Of a stretch of DNA of 64,000 bases, positions 35,238 through 47,066 are shown piece by piece. The DNA is from Artocarpus heterophyllus (lineage: Eukaryota; Streptophyta; Magnoliopsida; Rosales; Moraceae). The notes beneath the pieces are model-generated. The model ran no database searches. It was not told where the DNA came from and saw only the letters and a program-made list of their open reading frames with translations. The first letter of the stretch is position 1, and every line of letters starts with the position of its first letter. Both the position numbers and the translations under genes were made by a program. The stretch lies in NCBI GenBank assembly GCA_025403435.1, contig CM046344.1:21681652-21745651 (forward strand), read 5' to 3'.

Positions 35238-35660
35238 GAGTAGTAAAGTTTGCAACTCTATATCTCAAGAGGTTTAAAATTGTTGTAACCTTATTTTTCT
35301 TAAGATTCGATAAACTTGCAATCTCATTATTTTAGAGTTCTAAAACTTTCAAATCAAAATTTTTTTTAAGAGATCTTGTATACTTACAACCCCAATTTTA
35401 ATGAGATTCTATGATTTACAATCTCATTTTTGGAGTTCTAAGAATTGCAACTCTTTTCTCTTCTTTTTTTTGGAGGTTCTATAAACCTGCAACCTCAATT
35501 TTTTAGGAGATTCTATTACTTGTAATCTCATATTTAGAGTTCTAAGAATTACAACTCTTTTCTCCTCTTTTTTTAGAGGTTCTATAAACTTGCAACCTCA
35601 ATTTAGAGTTCTACAAAATTACAACTCTATTTTTGAGAAGTTTTATAAACTTTCAACCTT
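35238..35660. repeat. Tandem array of covarying stem-loops, about 13 units
   Basis: Units about 36 bases apart, each an inverted repeat separated by T-rich spacers. Three stem classes alternate: GAGGTT/AACCTC (35473, 35576), GAGATT/AATCTC (35403, 35508, and AGATT/AATCT at 35303), and GAGTT/AACTC (35433, 35537, 35606). Loops follow a CTATAAAC-TTGC or CTAAGAATT-C theme. Three or four units are imperfect. Confidence 0.8.
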
Positions 35661-36370
35661 AAATTTTTACTGGATTAAAAAAAAAACCCGCAACCCAGCA
35701 TATTGTGGGACATGATTTTGGTTAATAGTAAAACTCTCTCTTTTTTTTTTTTTTTTTGGTCCGGTGCATGTGAGGGTAGGAGAAACTCTCTTTTTTTTTT
35801 TTTTTTTTTTTTTAACAATGAAGTGAAATCAAACCAAAAAGAGGAACGTAAATCAAGGCAAACATTAGCCGTCTGTTTTCTTCTTTTGTTGATTACATTC
35901 AATTCACTCACCTTTTTTTTACTCTGTTGTTTTCTTCTCACACACTATCGTACACACGTTGTCTCTCGCGGTATACAGAAAATGTCCCTTTGTTTACCCG
36001 CCGAAATTCCTATTTATAGGCATATGCACGTGCTTTTTTGCCCTTTTGTGAGACAACCTCCTGCCACGTTCGGCAAAATAGTGGAAGGAAAACAATGTTT
36101 GTGGGAATTCACGTGGCTAGTTATGTAATTAACTGCCCACAGTTTCTTTCTTTTTTTTTTTTTTTTACTTAATGCAACCTCGTTTTTTTTCTCCCTTTTC
36201 CGGTCAATACATAAACAACATCTTTATTGGGCCCACCTTGTTTTTGGCCCAAGCCCTCTTTTACCTGCAAAGAGAATTCACGTAAATACTATTTTTAAGA
36301 TAATTTTTATTTATGTTATAAAATATGAAAAAATTTTATGTCATAAATTTAATCTGTCTTTTTGCCCATC
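35661..36370. other. Non-coding region with poly-T tracts
   Basis: Long T runs at 35743-35757, 35792-35813 and 36152-36166. The open frame across 35703-36128 is mostly low-complexity Phe and is not supported as a gene. Confidence 0.5.
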
Positions 36371-36690
36371 AAGACATTTTTACATGTCTTTTTAAGACAT
36401 TTTTTTGATGTTTTTGAGACATTTTAAAATGTCCTACTAAGATATTTTTGAGTGTTCCTCAAGAACATTTTTCAATATTCCTTAAGGGTATTTTGACATG
36501 TTTCTTCAGGAGATTTTGAAATGCTCCTTTAGGACATTCAGACATATCTCTGAAAGATTTTCAACACTTACGGCATGTTTTTTGGGGATATTTTTCAGTG
36601 TCCCTTGCAGATATTTTAAAATGCCCCAAATATCCTTTTGAGACATTTTTGGGTGTTCATCGGGACATTTTCTGATGTCCCAATGGGACT
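36371..36690. repeat. Second stem-loop array (GACATTTT...ATGTC units)
   Basis: About 11 units spaced 25-40 bases. Clear stems: AAGACAT/ATGTCTT (36371), GACATTTTAAAATGTC palindrome (36418), AGGAG/CTCCT (36509) and GGGACAT/ATGTCCC (36662). Other units are partial. The flanking stem letters vary as pairs. Confidence 0.65.
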
Positions 36691-37472
36691 TTAATTTTTT
36701 TTTTTTCTCTCAAATCTCTCTTTCCCTCCTGCTCATCTCCAGTACCCATGACGTCGCCAACAACCCAAATAAAAATTAAAAAAAAAACAGCGGACTTAGA
36801 AATAAAAAAAACCACTATAAATAAAAACATATAAATTCATAAGAACTCAGAAGAGGCATATATATATCAGCAAATAAAATTGTAACAGGAAAAAAGAAAA
36901 GAAATAATTCCATCAAGAGGAGTGGAGTTAAACGGATCCAGCGGAGTAGCGTTCAACAGATAATGAAAGGACATGAAACAGATGGAACCATATAATCTTA
37001 TGAAGCTTTTGATAATATGGAAGTATTACTTCCAAAAGCTTGTTGTTTGTCTCAACAGCATCTTGTCCCGTAGGAACCTAGTAAAATTCCAAATGAGTAA
37101 GTGAAAAACCATCATTTCCCTAAAGAATATTTTTTATTATTATTGAGAGAAAAAACAAAACAGTGGACTTGCAAACCTCCAAGGAATAAACTAGGGTAAA
37201 TACGAGACAACATTAATCAGGAAATTTTCAAAATTGGGTTTAGAAGAATCCAAAAACACACAAAAAAAGAAAAAAAGGCAACCAATAAGACAAATCATGA
37301 AATAACGATCAATCATCAATCTGATTGAATGATAGACAACATAGAACAAAAAACCAAACAAAAACAAAATAAAATCTTCACGTTCAACAAATTTAAGAAC
37401 TAAGAATAAATAAACTATAACCCCATGATTTCGACTGGAATTCTAAAATTTAAAAACAAAACTTAACGAAAG
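36691..37472. other. AT-rich intergenic DNA
   Basis: Poly-A rich, no supported gene. Ends at the target duplication ACTGA (37473-37477) of the next element. Confidence 0.5.
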
Positions 37473-37477
37473 ACTGA

Positions 37478-38107
37478 TGTTGAGGGTAAGCTCGGTGCCA
37501 CCACCGAGGACGCTAACTTTGGTGGTCGGCAATTAAGCTTGGCAGACATCAGGGAGTCTACTGTCCGACCCGACGCTTTATACTTCTTCCCGAGGTGCCT
37601 TCCATTCATCCAAGGGCACGCCCCAAGAAGACTGCCACCTCGGGGATGTGCGGTAGCTCGGGTCGGACCACATTATTCATAAAGATACGTCACTATCCAT
37701 CCTTGTAGGCCAACACCAGGCAAACGTGCTGCCGTCCGATAGAGTCCAATCCATTGGGCGATGGACGCGACACTTGTCACTTACTGCCTGACACACTTTG
37801 ATGTGACACCTGGGTAATGGGCAAAACCCATCTTGCACCTGATCCAGCTGGTGGCCTATAAATAGGATGCATTTATGACGTTTTAGAGGGAGAGACTTCT
37901 TTACACCTAACTAGCTGCCGACCTCTGCCGAGCAATACCTGCCTTGAGCATTGGAGAGCCCTTGTCTATTGACTAACCCCACTATTCTCTGAACTATCCC
38001 TCTCATAGGTACATACTCCCGGTCAGGGGCAAGCCTAAGAAGAGGTCAGAACGTGCACAGTCGCACGTGGGCGTTGATCCGACGCCGGACAACGGTAAGC
38101 ATCAACA
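37478..38107 (+). repeat. 5' LTR of the gag-only gypsy element
   Basis: 630 bases with TGTTGA...TCAACA ends. It has a TATA box (37857-37864) and is followed directly by the primer-binding region. Confidence 0.92.
37857..37864 (+). promoter_or_regulatory. LTR TATA box
   Basis: TATAAATA within GGCCTATAAATAGG, in a normal position within the LTR; repeated at the matching site of the 3' LTR (about 40067). Confidence 0.65.
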
Positions 38108-38171
38108 TTTTGGCGCTAGAAGGAGGGCCAACTGCGCCCCAACTTCAGTTACTTTACCTCGGACTCCCGAG

Positions 38172-39801
38172 ATGACGACACGAGGTAACGCAAGAGACGA
38201 TACTGCCCGACAGGAGGGGTCGGGTGATGCAAGACATAGGCAACCGGCTACAGGTCGGCCTAGGGGCAGTCCTCGGACCGCGAGATCTCGGTCCAGGGGG
38301 TAAGGAAGCACGGCAAGGGCCGAGCCGGTAGAGGCCCGAGCAGCTCAAGATCCGATCTAAGATTTGAGCCACTCAGCAGCTCGCGCAGCAGGCTCAACTA
38401 CAAGCCGCACCAGCTCTGCCTCCCCCGGCCCAGGATGACCAAGCTGGAGGTCGGGTCGAGCGAAGTGCAGCAAAGCCAATCCGAGCCGTCTGCGGGGTCC
38501 ACTAGGGGAATCTCAGCTGACAACAGACAAGTTCAAGAACACCGTGTGGGACGCCAAGCGGCTCGTGCCCCTTCACCACAAGGTTCCCGAGCCTCGGTAT
38601 TTGACCAGCTCGGGTCTCAAGGAATTAACAGAAATCGTCAGGCCGGGGCTGGAGGTCGTGCGGTGGGCGGAGTACCCTATCGGGTCGAACTGCCCGAAGA
38701 CACCAACAGCCGTCAGTTCCGGGCACTGCAGCGACAGATTGATGAGATCCAAAATTGTAGATTCGGTCTAGATGAAATCGGAGCTCAGGATCCGCCTTTC
38801 CCGGATCACATAATGCGGGCGCCTATGCCGCCAAAATTCAAAGTCCCGCAGATCAAGCCTTACGATGGAGCCACTGACGCTGATGAGCACGCCGAACTCT
38901 TTCGGGGACACATGCTACTGCAGAACGCCAGCGACGCCGCGATGTGCAAAGCTTTCTCACTCACTCTTACAGGCCCTGCCCGGCAGTGGTTCCGACGACT
39001 CGAACCCGGGTCAATTCTTTCTTTTCGGCATCTAGCCGATGCCTTCTCCTCTGCATTCTCTACAACCAGGACGCGGAGGAAAGAAATAACTTGCCTGTAT
39101 GCCGTTAAGCAGGGAGACGGCAGCGTCAGGGATTACATTAATCGGTTTACCTGGGCAGCTCTCCAGGTCAAGCACGTCGAAGACGAGACCCTCAAACACA
39201 TTTTTGTAGGGGGCCTCCGAGACGAGAAGCTGACATGGTCCTTGGCCTTCGAGCAGCCAAGCACGTTTTCACAAATGCTCGGGTATGCCCAGAGACACGC
39301 GGACGCTGCCGAATACATGAAGAGCCGCCGGGAAGAGGCTGGCCCGAGCGGAACAAAAAAGGATAAGAAGCAGAAAAGGCGCCGGAACAGGGCAGCGCCG
39401 AGCATGCAAAGAAACAGAAGAAAGAGAAAGCCGATAAGCCAAAGGGGCCAACCAGTAAGTTTCAAAACTACACGCCCCTGGTGGCAACTATCGATGAGGT
39501 GCTCGCCCAGGTTGGCTACAAGAATTTGTTAACACCATCGCCCAAGCTCTGAGGCAGCAGGGTGAAGCGCAACCAGTCAAAGTTTTGCGAATTTCACAAG
39601 GACGTGGGGCATACTACCCGAGAATGCATCCAGCTGAAGGACCAGATAGAAAGGTTGGTCCGAGAAGGTCTGTTACAAGAATTTGTGGAACGGGTTATAA
39701 CCCCGAGGGCCACCTCTGGAAGGAACGACTCGTCAGGCCGAGACATACAAAGCCGACCCAGGACCGATAGTGGGAACCCCCCGGAACCCCCGAAGAAGAC
39801 T
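38172..39801 (+). pseudogene. gypsy gag, frameshifted
   Basis: The gag starts at ATG 38172 (MTTRGNARDD) in one frame. After a stop near 38303 it continues at 38435-39532 in another frame with PPKFKVPQIKPYDGATDADE, FSLTLTGPARQWFRRLEPGS and LADAFSSAFSTTRTRRKE, the retrotransposon gag capsid domain (residues about 120-290 of the main frame). It shifts again to 39562 with CEFHKDVGHTTRECIQLKDQ, the CX2HX4H/C zinc-knuckle-like end. Then sequence jumps into the 3' LTR at 39802. It binds and packages element RNA in intact relatives; here two frameshifts and the deletion make it non-functional unless frameshifted translation occurs. Confidence 0.85.
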
Positions 39802-40317
39802 GAGGTGCCTTCCATTCATCCAAGGGCACGCCCCAAGAAGACTGCCACCTCGGGGATGTGCGGTAGCTCGGGTCGGACCACGTTATTCATAAAGATACGT
39901 CACTACCCATCCTTGTAGGCCAACACCAGGCAAACGTGCTGCCGTCCGATAGAGTCCAATCCATTGGGCGATGGACGCGACACTTGTCACTTACTGCCTG
40001 ACACACTTTGATGTGACACCTGGGTAATGGGCAAAACCCATCTTGCACCCGATCCAGCTGGTGGCCTATAAATAGGATGCATTTATGACGTTTTAGAGGG
40101 AGAGACTTCTTCACACCTAACTAGCTGCCGACCTCTGCCGAGCAATACCTGCCTTGAGCATCGAAGAGCCCTTGTCTATTGACTAACCCCACTATTCTCC
40201 AAACTATCCCTCTCATAGGTACATACTCCCGGTCAGGGGCAAGCCTTAGAAGAGGTCAGAACGTGCACAGTCGCACGTGGGTGTTGATCCGACGCCGGAC
40301 AACGGTAAGCATCAACA
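39802..40317 (+). repeat. 3' LTR, lacking its first 114 bases
   Basis: Starts at GAGGTGCCTTCC, matching 37592 in the 5' LTR, and runs the same length (516 bases) to AAGCATCAACA. The join with gag (GAAGAAGACT then GAGGTGCC) marks the internal deletion. Confidence 0.92.
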
Positions 40318-40322
40318 ACTGA

Positions 40323-40914
40323 ATTGCAGTGACATAGCATGTAGTTACTGGGTTTAAGCATCTGCAGCTCTGATCTGCAACTGTGATCTATGACTCCAAT
40401 CGAGGGATGTGACGCTCCTCTTAGGACGGGAACGAGAAAGGCAACAAGGAGGACGCACTAGCTCCGACGACGGCAGATTTCAGTCATCTCAGCTCCGGCG
40501 CCTCTCGACTTCTTTGTTGGTGCCTCCAGCGGGAATCGCGTCGAGGAAGACGGACGATTCTAGAAGAGCAGCAGTTAACTCGAGCTTGTCGAGCCCTGCA
40601 TCGGTGCCGATCGACTTCGCGAGGTAAAGAAATCAGAGGAAAAAGAGAGAGAGAAGAGGGTGAGAAAGACAGAGAGAGACGAAGAAAAGAGGAGGACGAG
40701 AGAGAGAGTAGGAAGAGATAAAAGGGCAGAGACAAGAGAGAGAAGGAGAAAATCAGAAAGAGACAAGGGAGAGAAGGGCACAAAGAAAAGGCCAAAAAAA
40801 AAAAAAGTTCGTGGCATTAAAAAAAATGTTCTTAGACTGTAGCATAATATGTAATTTTCTCTATTTGCATGGTATGGCCTGCGGCTGGAGCCCATAATTT
40901 CAAACAAAGTATGA
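40323..40914. other. Non-coding region with GA-rich tract
   Basis: 40628-40790 is a purine-rich run (GAGAGAGA and AAGAAAAG words). Preceding sequence 40380-40620 is GC-richer but has no recognisable protein. No gene called. Confidence 0.45.
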
Positions 40915-41435
40915 TGATTTGATATAAAAATAATATGAGATAAATAAATTTATATTATATATTTATTAATTAGGTCATAAATAAATTGATATGAATAACA
41001 CAAAAATAAACGGGTTTGATTTGTATTAACACGTTTAATTAAACAGGTTGTAAACGTGTCGACACGGCACGACACGACTCGTTCGTTTATAACACATGCA
41101 AACTTAAAAATAAAATATTTGAAATATTTATAGTAGCTTAGTATTAATTATATATTATGTTTTTGTTAATTTTTTTTGTTGGCTTTTTTTTAATTTTTAG
41201 TTAAGTGGATCATAAATGTGTCATACGCATGTTGTTATCGTGCCAACCTGTCACAGCCACTTAGCCATCGTGTTAATCGTGTCATGTCATGTTACACGTG
41301 TTATAGACATGTCGTGTTTGTGTTTGCATTTCTTACAAATTTATTAACTGTACTATGTTCATGTTCGGCCTAAACGTGTTATGCTATAAACGTATCGAGA
41401 TGACAACGACAAAAACACAAATTTTGACACCCCTA
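40915..41435. repeat. Dispersed hAT-like repeat, copy B
   Basis: Aligns with 38-613 over its length, sharing ATGAATAACAC, AAACAGG/AAACGGGTT and TGTCGACACG, and ends TTTTGACACCCCTA. It is diverged (roughly 75% by eye). No left terminus could be defined. Confidence 0.6.
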
Positions 41436-43297
41436 CTTGCAGCCGACGCCATCTTTTTGATGCAACAGGATCATGCTTGTAATAAGTTTAATACAATTAT
41501 AAACTTTCATTTCCAATGACTGGACTTACAGTAAATCAATACATGCATTGTGAGGTTATATCCCACGCCACTTGATTAACCACGTGGCAAATGTGCTTTT
41601 TATTTGTTTTTATATAAAAATATTTCGTTCAAGTAATTTTTTCACAAGAAATTATACAAAACAACAATTTTTTATTAGTTGATTAATAAATAATATGTGT
41701 TTGAAAAAGTGAACAACATAACATTATTTTAAATAAACTACTATTTTGTAAACTTTAAACACCTAAAATATCCTTGTTGGAAGCTTTTCACTTTTTATTC
41801 TTTCTTTTTTTTTACCCCTTTTTTTTTTCGATTTTCTCTCAATCTGAACCATCTCTCTCTCTCTTTCTCATTTTTCTCCCTCTCAATCTAATCTTTCACC
41901 TCAGACGACATAGATTTGATACCGACACAATGGCGCATATACGACCCCAATGGAGATTCAAGAGAAAATAAAGACGCAGAAGACGTCGCGTCATTGGTTG
42001 AAACATTGCCAGAGAAGTTGGAGAGACGGAATACCGAGTCTCCAACACCTAGATCTTGAAGCTCTCGTCGGCGTCCAATATGATTACAGTTGCAAATTTG
42101 GTTGTTCGCAAAGTTCCATTGTAGATGTGGTCGTCAACCCGCAGATCTGGTTGCTGTTGCCAAGATATTCTGAAGCTCTTTCTCGGAGTCGTCATTGCAA
42201 GATCTCGAAGCTCTCATTGGTGCTCTCTCTTCATCTTCATAGAGACCAAAGAAAAAGACGGAGATCTATTTGTGAAGTTGACTAAAATGCTAGAGAAGCC
42301 TCCTTGCGCAGATGTCTATGATCTCTGTCCTCGGCGTTCAGATTTAAGATTGCTGTTGCAATCATTGCAACATCGCACCGGAGCCGTTGTAACAGAATCG
42401 TGGAGCAACGATGAAGAGAGAGAGGAAACAAAGGGAACAAAATCTGGAAAAAAAGAAGTATTTGATTCGTGAATCGAATTTCGGTCAGTGGACAGGGGCA
42501 AGCAATGGTGGCTGGCGATAGGCTCAATTTTTTTGGCCTTTTATGTGTACAATTGGTTTTTGTGGTGTAATATATAAATTTGAAGTAAATTACTACGTTA
42601 CTTTCTAACCTTAACCTTTCACGAAAGTAAACATTTAGTTTTCAACCTTTTTTTTGCTCAACTGAGCTCAACCTTTTATTTTAATTGCTGAGAAATAATT
42701 TTAACAATCAAATGTTAAGTTTAATTGCTAAAAATTATTGGATTTCATTTTTTAAATTAAAATTACTAAATTATCCTTCAAAAATAATAGATACATTAAA
42801 AATTAAGAAAAATCAAAACAATAATTTATTAAAAAAATCTAAAAAGCTAAAACAACCAACTCAAAAAAAAAAAATCCTAAATCTTCTTCTTCTTCATCAT
42901 ATTAAACACAACCATTGCTTTTTTGAACCCAGATCAAATTAAACCAAACAACAGCAAAATTCTAAATCAAACCGTCCATATCTAACAATATATATATATA
43001 ATTTTTTTCCCTCTCCATGTCCAACATCGAGAAGTTGAATTCCAGAATTTACAAAGCAAAATTTTCTTTCAAAATCCCCATTACCCAACACTTAGAAACT
43101 AAATTCCAAAATTCCCAAAACAAAATTCTCTCAAAAAACAAAAAAAAAAATCCCAATATAGAATTGCCAAAAGACCAAAATTCAGTTCAAACCCAGACTC
43201 ATTGTCACAAATTAGTTCATGGTTAGAATTCAACCCCAAAAATTTAATACAAACTTACTGATATTCATACATGTTAGAATTACCTAGACCACCACTG
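41436..43297. other. Intergenic DNA with possible degraded gene fragment
   Basis: 41890-42480 is GC-richer and has several short frames in different phases, which could be a decayed gene fragment, but no family is recognised. The remainder is AT-rich. TGCTC at 43298-43302 is the target duplication of the next element. Confidence 0.35.
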
Positions 43298-43302
43298 TGC
43301 TC

Positions 43303-45291
43303 TGTTGGAAAAATAGTACATAACAAAATTTTAAAAATTTTATATCAGAGTATTTTTTAAAGCACAAGTTTGACATTCTACATGTATAAATTAACCAGAT
43401 CTTACTAACCTTGTATATGTCGAAAAGCTCCCGCAATCAGTGAAGAGAAATAATGTTCCAAAAGAACCTCAACCAACTAGTCTTATTTGCTATTCTCTAT
43501 CTACGATCAGAGTGAGTGTAGGCTCACACGTACAGCTCTTCCATCAGGTGACTCTCCTTCCAACGAATTGAGAGAACCCAAAGCTAGTGTTCGTGATTTG
43601 TGAACAAGAGCTCTCAGAGAGTTTTTAGAATCTCACCAGCAGAGTATCACTCGTAATCTCTTAATTGATCTAAATAATAATGAGACTCACTCCCCTTTTA
43701 TAGAGGTTGGGCCTAAGAGTCAGTCCTTATCAGATGAGGCCTCAAAAATTCGAATCAAAATCAAATTCGGATTAATATATGATGAAATCTATGTGAAAAC
43801 GTGTGATTTTTTATTGCTCAGTTGGCATGTCGATCTGTCTAACCGGCCTGCCAAACTTGCCTTATCGACAGGCCGAACCTGCAATAAAAATCTCAGCGAA
43901 TCTTTTGTTTTCCACCCAAGATTCTATTGGATAAAGTCTTTGTTTTAATTTGAATAACCCAATAGAAAAGTTATCTAATTAAAATAACTTTATCTAGATA
44001 ATCCCTAAGAAAATAAATCAATTCCTGAAAATTCTACAAGTTTATCTTGAATTAATTCAAAATTAATCTCACCGATAAACAGACATGGATTATCCGATCC
44101 TGATAGTTGAACAAGTTTATCTTCAAACAATTTTATCACAAAATTAATTCAGCCGATAAACAAACATGAATTATCTGATTTAACTGAATTTCAGCCAACT
44201 TGATAAATCTAACATAAGTCACCAATTATTTACAGGATTTTTGTGAGCAAGCAAAAGGGACAAAATGGACCTATATAGTTCAAGCTCTCGATAATTATGA
44301 AACTCAATATCCCAGATATATATTTCATAATTATCAACTCCAACGCTACTCCACTAAAAGCTTGGAGCTACACCCTCGAAGTATATAGAATTACGAAGCC
44401 CGTATATCTAAGTCTCTATAACATTTCATAGTATATCATATCCTTATAGGATTATCCATAATCAGCTTAAGGACAAGTTCTGTCTTATTTTTTCGATTAT
44501 TTTTATCTTACGTTTCATTATCTCACAATCTGGAAACTTACTATTCAAAGACGGTAAACCATTTAATTACACCTATGTATCTAAATGGTTGAGCGCTTCA
44601 ATTTTTAAATTACAAGATAACGCATATAAGAGGATATCACTACTCCAAAAGAGAAGCTATGGATTTCATATATATGAATAACAGGTCTACGATATCATGA
44701 GTCATGCCTCCAACGTACCAACATGCATACCATTATTAAAATGTGGGTGTCACTCTTTGGTGCATCAAAAGACACTAGTCAAGACAATAGGTTTACTATT
44801 CATATCAGGATTAAGATACAATACAAATAATTTTCTAAAGTGAATCGATTTGCCAAAACAGAATTATTAATCCAAATCAATTCACTTTATATTTTGATCC
44901 AACACATTGTCACCTATGACAATATGCTAATGTTTCTATTTACGGAGTCCACCTCCAATGGTCAAGACAAACAATCTCTTAATAGGGATATAGACAACAT
45001 AACAATCTTTACATGAATAAACCGCCCAACTTTATTCCCTCGATTGCGGATCTTATGATTCAGACCGTCATCTTAAGAATTGTGTCTTATACATAATCTA
45101 TCCATCATATGCTCAATTCTTAAAGGTTTAGACCGACAGTCTTAGATTATTGTTTGCTTAACATACAGTCAACAAATATGGATCAAAAGACGTTAAGATT
45201 TGGTATATAAATAATAAATAAATTTTTAATTGATAAAAATGCTTCTAAAAACCTATTACATTTTTACTCCTTAGGGCATACATGTCTAACA
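43303..45291 (-). mobile_element. Copia solo LTR related to copia A
   Basis: 1,989 bases starting TGTTGGAAAAATAG and ending ATGTCTAACA, flanked by TGCTC at 43298-43302 and 45292-45296. Its terminal 700 bases match the split LTR at 18560-21556. No internal coding is present, so it is a solo LTR left by LTR-LTR recombination. It contains CGGCCTGCC and ACAGGCCGAAC words at 43843-43880. Confidence 0.88.
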
Positions 45292-45296
45292 TGCTC

Positions 45297-46140
45297 ATGA
45301 ACCGCCATCAAAGCACAGTGTCCAAATTACTTCCATCGTCACAGCGGGATGCCCATGGATGAGGGATGATTGTTGGGTCTCCAATGGCTTGCACAATGGG
45401 AGAGAATAGTAGGCTCGCGACAGCTTGAGTAGCGATGGGTCTCATCTTGATCGAGCTCGCTTATGATGGATCTCGAGGTGGGGACTACTGACAAGGCTAG
45501 GAGGGGAGGGGGGTTGCGATCGGATAGAGGAAGGTGAACAGTGGAGGAGGGGAAGAAAGGGATCGCGATCGAGTAGGGGAGTGCCTCAATTTGGGTCCAA
45601 TTTACTTCAAGGTTCGATTTTTTTCTTTTTGGTGGTTGAGGAAACTGAAGCAAAAAAACAATGGTGAAGGGTTGATGGAGGATAAGGTCGGTAAAAATGG
45701 TGGACGTCTGGGGAATTTGAGAAAGAGAGGAGGTCTGGGGAATCTATGATCGTGAATCTTTTTTTTTTTTTTTTTTTTCCTCCTTTGATATGGTGAAGGG
45801 TTTTTTTATTTGTTGGGAAGAAGGGTTTTCTAGTAAGTAAATTCTTAGGTGGAGCGCCTCCTTTTAACCACCGGTGGAGTACGTACTTTTTAACATGACT
45901 CCAATATGATTGATTGTTAGGTGAGGGAGTAAAGTAGCTGTCGTGAATGGCAACACACTGGATTCTTGCCTTTAGTCTACAATACGGTTTCAGCAAAAGA
46001 ACACCAATTAATGAATAAAAAATGCAATTATGAGTAGGAAAAAAGAGTGATTCTTAGGATGACACATGGTGAAGGTCATGGGCCCTTATTTTCCTTTTGA
46101 ATCGTTTTAATCTCCACATCTTATAGTTTTTGCAGATCCA
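45297..46140. other. Intergenic DNA, partly GC-rich
   Basis: 45340-45740 is G-rich with GATCGCGATCGAG-type words. The frames here do not match a family known to me. A poly-T run lies at 45759-45778. Confidence 0.4.
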
Positions 46141-47066
46141 TCCTTCAAATCTACTATAAATAAGTAAAGCTAAAATTAATTATTTTACACACAAATATTT
46201 ATTTATGTTAAAATAATTTAAAACACAAAAAATATTAAAAATACACATTTAAAATACTAAAATAGTAAAAATACAAAATAATTTAAAATAATTATACGAT
46301 TTTTGCTGCATTGACTCAAAATAATTATTTGGCACACAAATGTTGTAATTAAAAGATTAAATATTTATGTGATTGTTACTAAATTGACTGAAAATAATTA
46401 TTTCACACAAATGTTGTAATTGAAAGACTAAAAATACATATTTACGTCGTTTTTTCCAGGAGGACTTAAAACAATTTTGCGAAAGTCCCTAAACATCCCC
46501 TCTGTTTTGCCTAGTTGCCACTTTTGCCTATCATATTATTGAAATGTACAAAACACTCCTTATGTTTTCAAAATCACTCAAAATACCCTATATGTTTTGC
46601 CTAAATACCACTTTTACCTCTTTATTATTAAAATTCTTAAAACATCCCCTGTGTTATCAAAATCATACTCAAAATACCTTCTGAAGCAATTGAATTTTTA
46701 AAAATTCTAATTATTCTTCTCAAAATATATTAAATTGAAAGGCTATTTTGTGTACATGCGTTTTTGTTTCTAACGAGTTTTTTTAATGTTTCATTACGAC
46801 ATTTATGTGTTAAATTATTATTTTGAGTCAATTTGATAAAAACCACATAAATATAGATTTTAGTCTTTTAATTACAACATGTGTGTGCTAAATAATTATT
46901 TTGAGCCAATTCTATAAAAATAACATAAATATGTATTTTAAAGTATTTTTAGTGTGTTTTGGGTGTTTTAAAATATTTTAGCTTAAAAAATATTTGTGTA
47001 ATTTTTATAAATATTTTGTGTATAAAATAATTGATTTTTTAGTTATTTATGTGTAGATTTGAAGTT
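46141..47066. mobile_element. Long imperfect inverted-repeat (foldback/MULE-like) element
   Basis: The left arm (about 46141-46455) is the reverse complement of the right arm (about 46795-47066) at roughly 75-80% by eye. It begins TTCAAATCTAC and ends GTAGATTTGAA, with shared inner blocks such as TTTTAATTACAACAT and ATAATTATTTTGAG. The 340-base centre holds two copies of a block with GTTTTGCCTA and CCACTTTT. No transposase and no certain target duplication were found. Confidence 0.65.

Larger units (their letters stand above)
37478..40317 (+). mobile_element. Gag-only, internally deleted gypsy (Tat-like) element
   Basis: The element is bounded by TGTTGAGGG and AAGCATCAACA and by the direct repeat ACTGA at 37473-37477 and 40318-40322. 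A complete 5' LTR is followed by TTTTGGCGCTAGAAGG (primer-binding region) and gag. Protease, reverse transcriptase, RNase H and integrase are absent: gag runs directly into the 3' LTR, which lacks its first 114 bases. The two LTR copies differ at about 10 of 516 positions by eye. It is GC-rich compared with its surroundings, so it stands out as a young insertion. Confidence 0.92.

Noticed and set aside
35703..36128. 141-codon plus-strand frame
   Set aside because: Mostly poly-Phe from T runs; no conserved content.
35238..36690. Hairpin arrays considered as CRISPR
   Set aside because: Eukaryotic context, no unique spacers, units are palindromes with T-rich gaps, and no cas genes.
38067..38311. 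Frames on both strands near the gypsy gag start
   Set aside because: Minus-strand frames are shadows of GC-rich gag and leader sequence.
40409..40907. GC/GA-rich frames resembling a charged protein
   Set aside because: Composition-driven: Arg/Lys/Glu on one strand, Ser/Leu on the other; no family motif.
41774..42527. Possible protein gene fragment
   Set aside because: Several short frames in different phases, no recognisable domain; left as unexplained.
45339..45996. G-rich region with frames on both strands
   Set aside because: No motif, no splice-consistent model and poly-T interruption.
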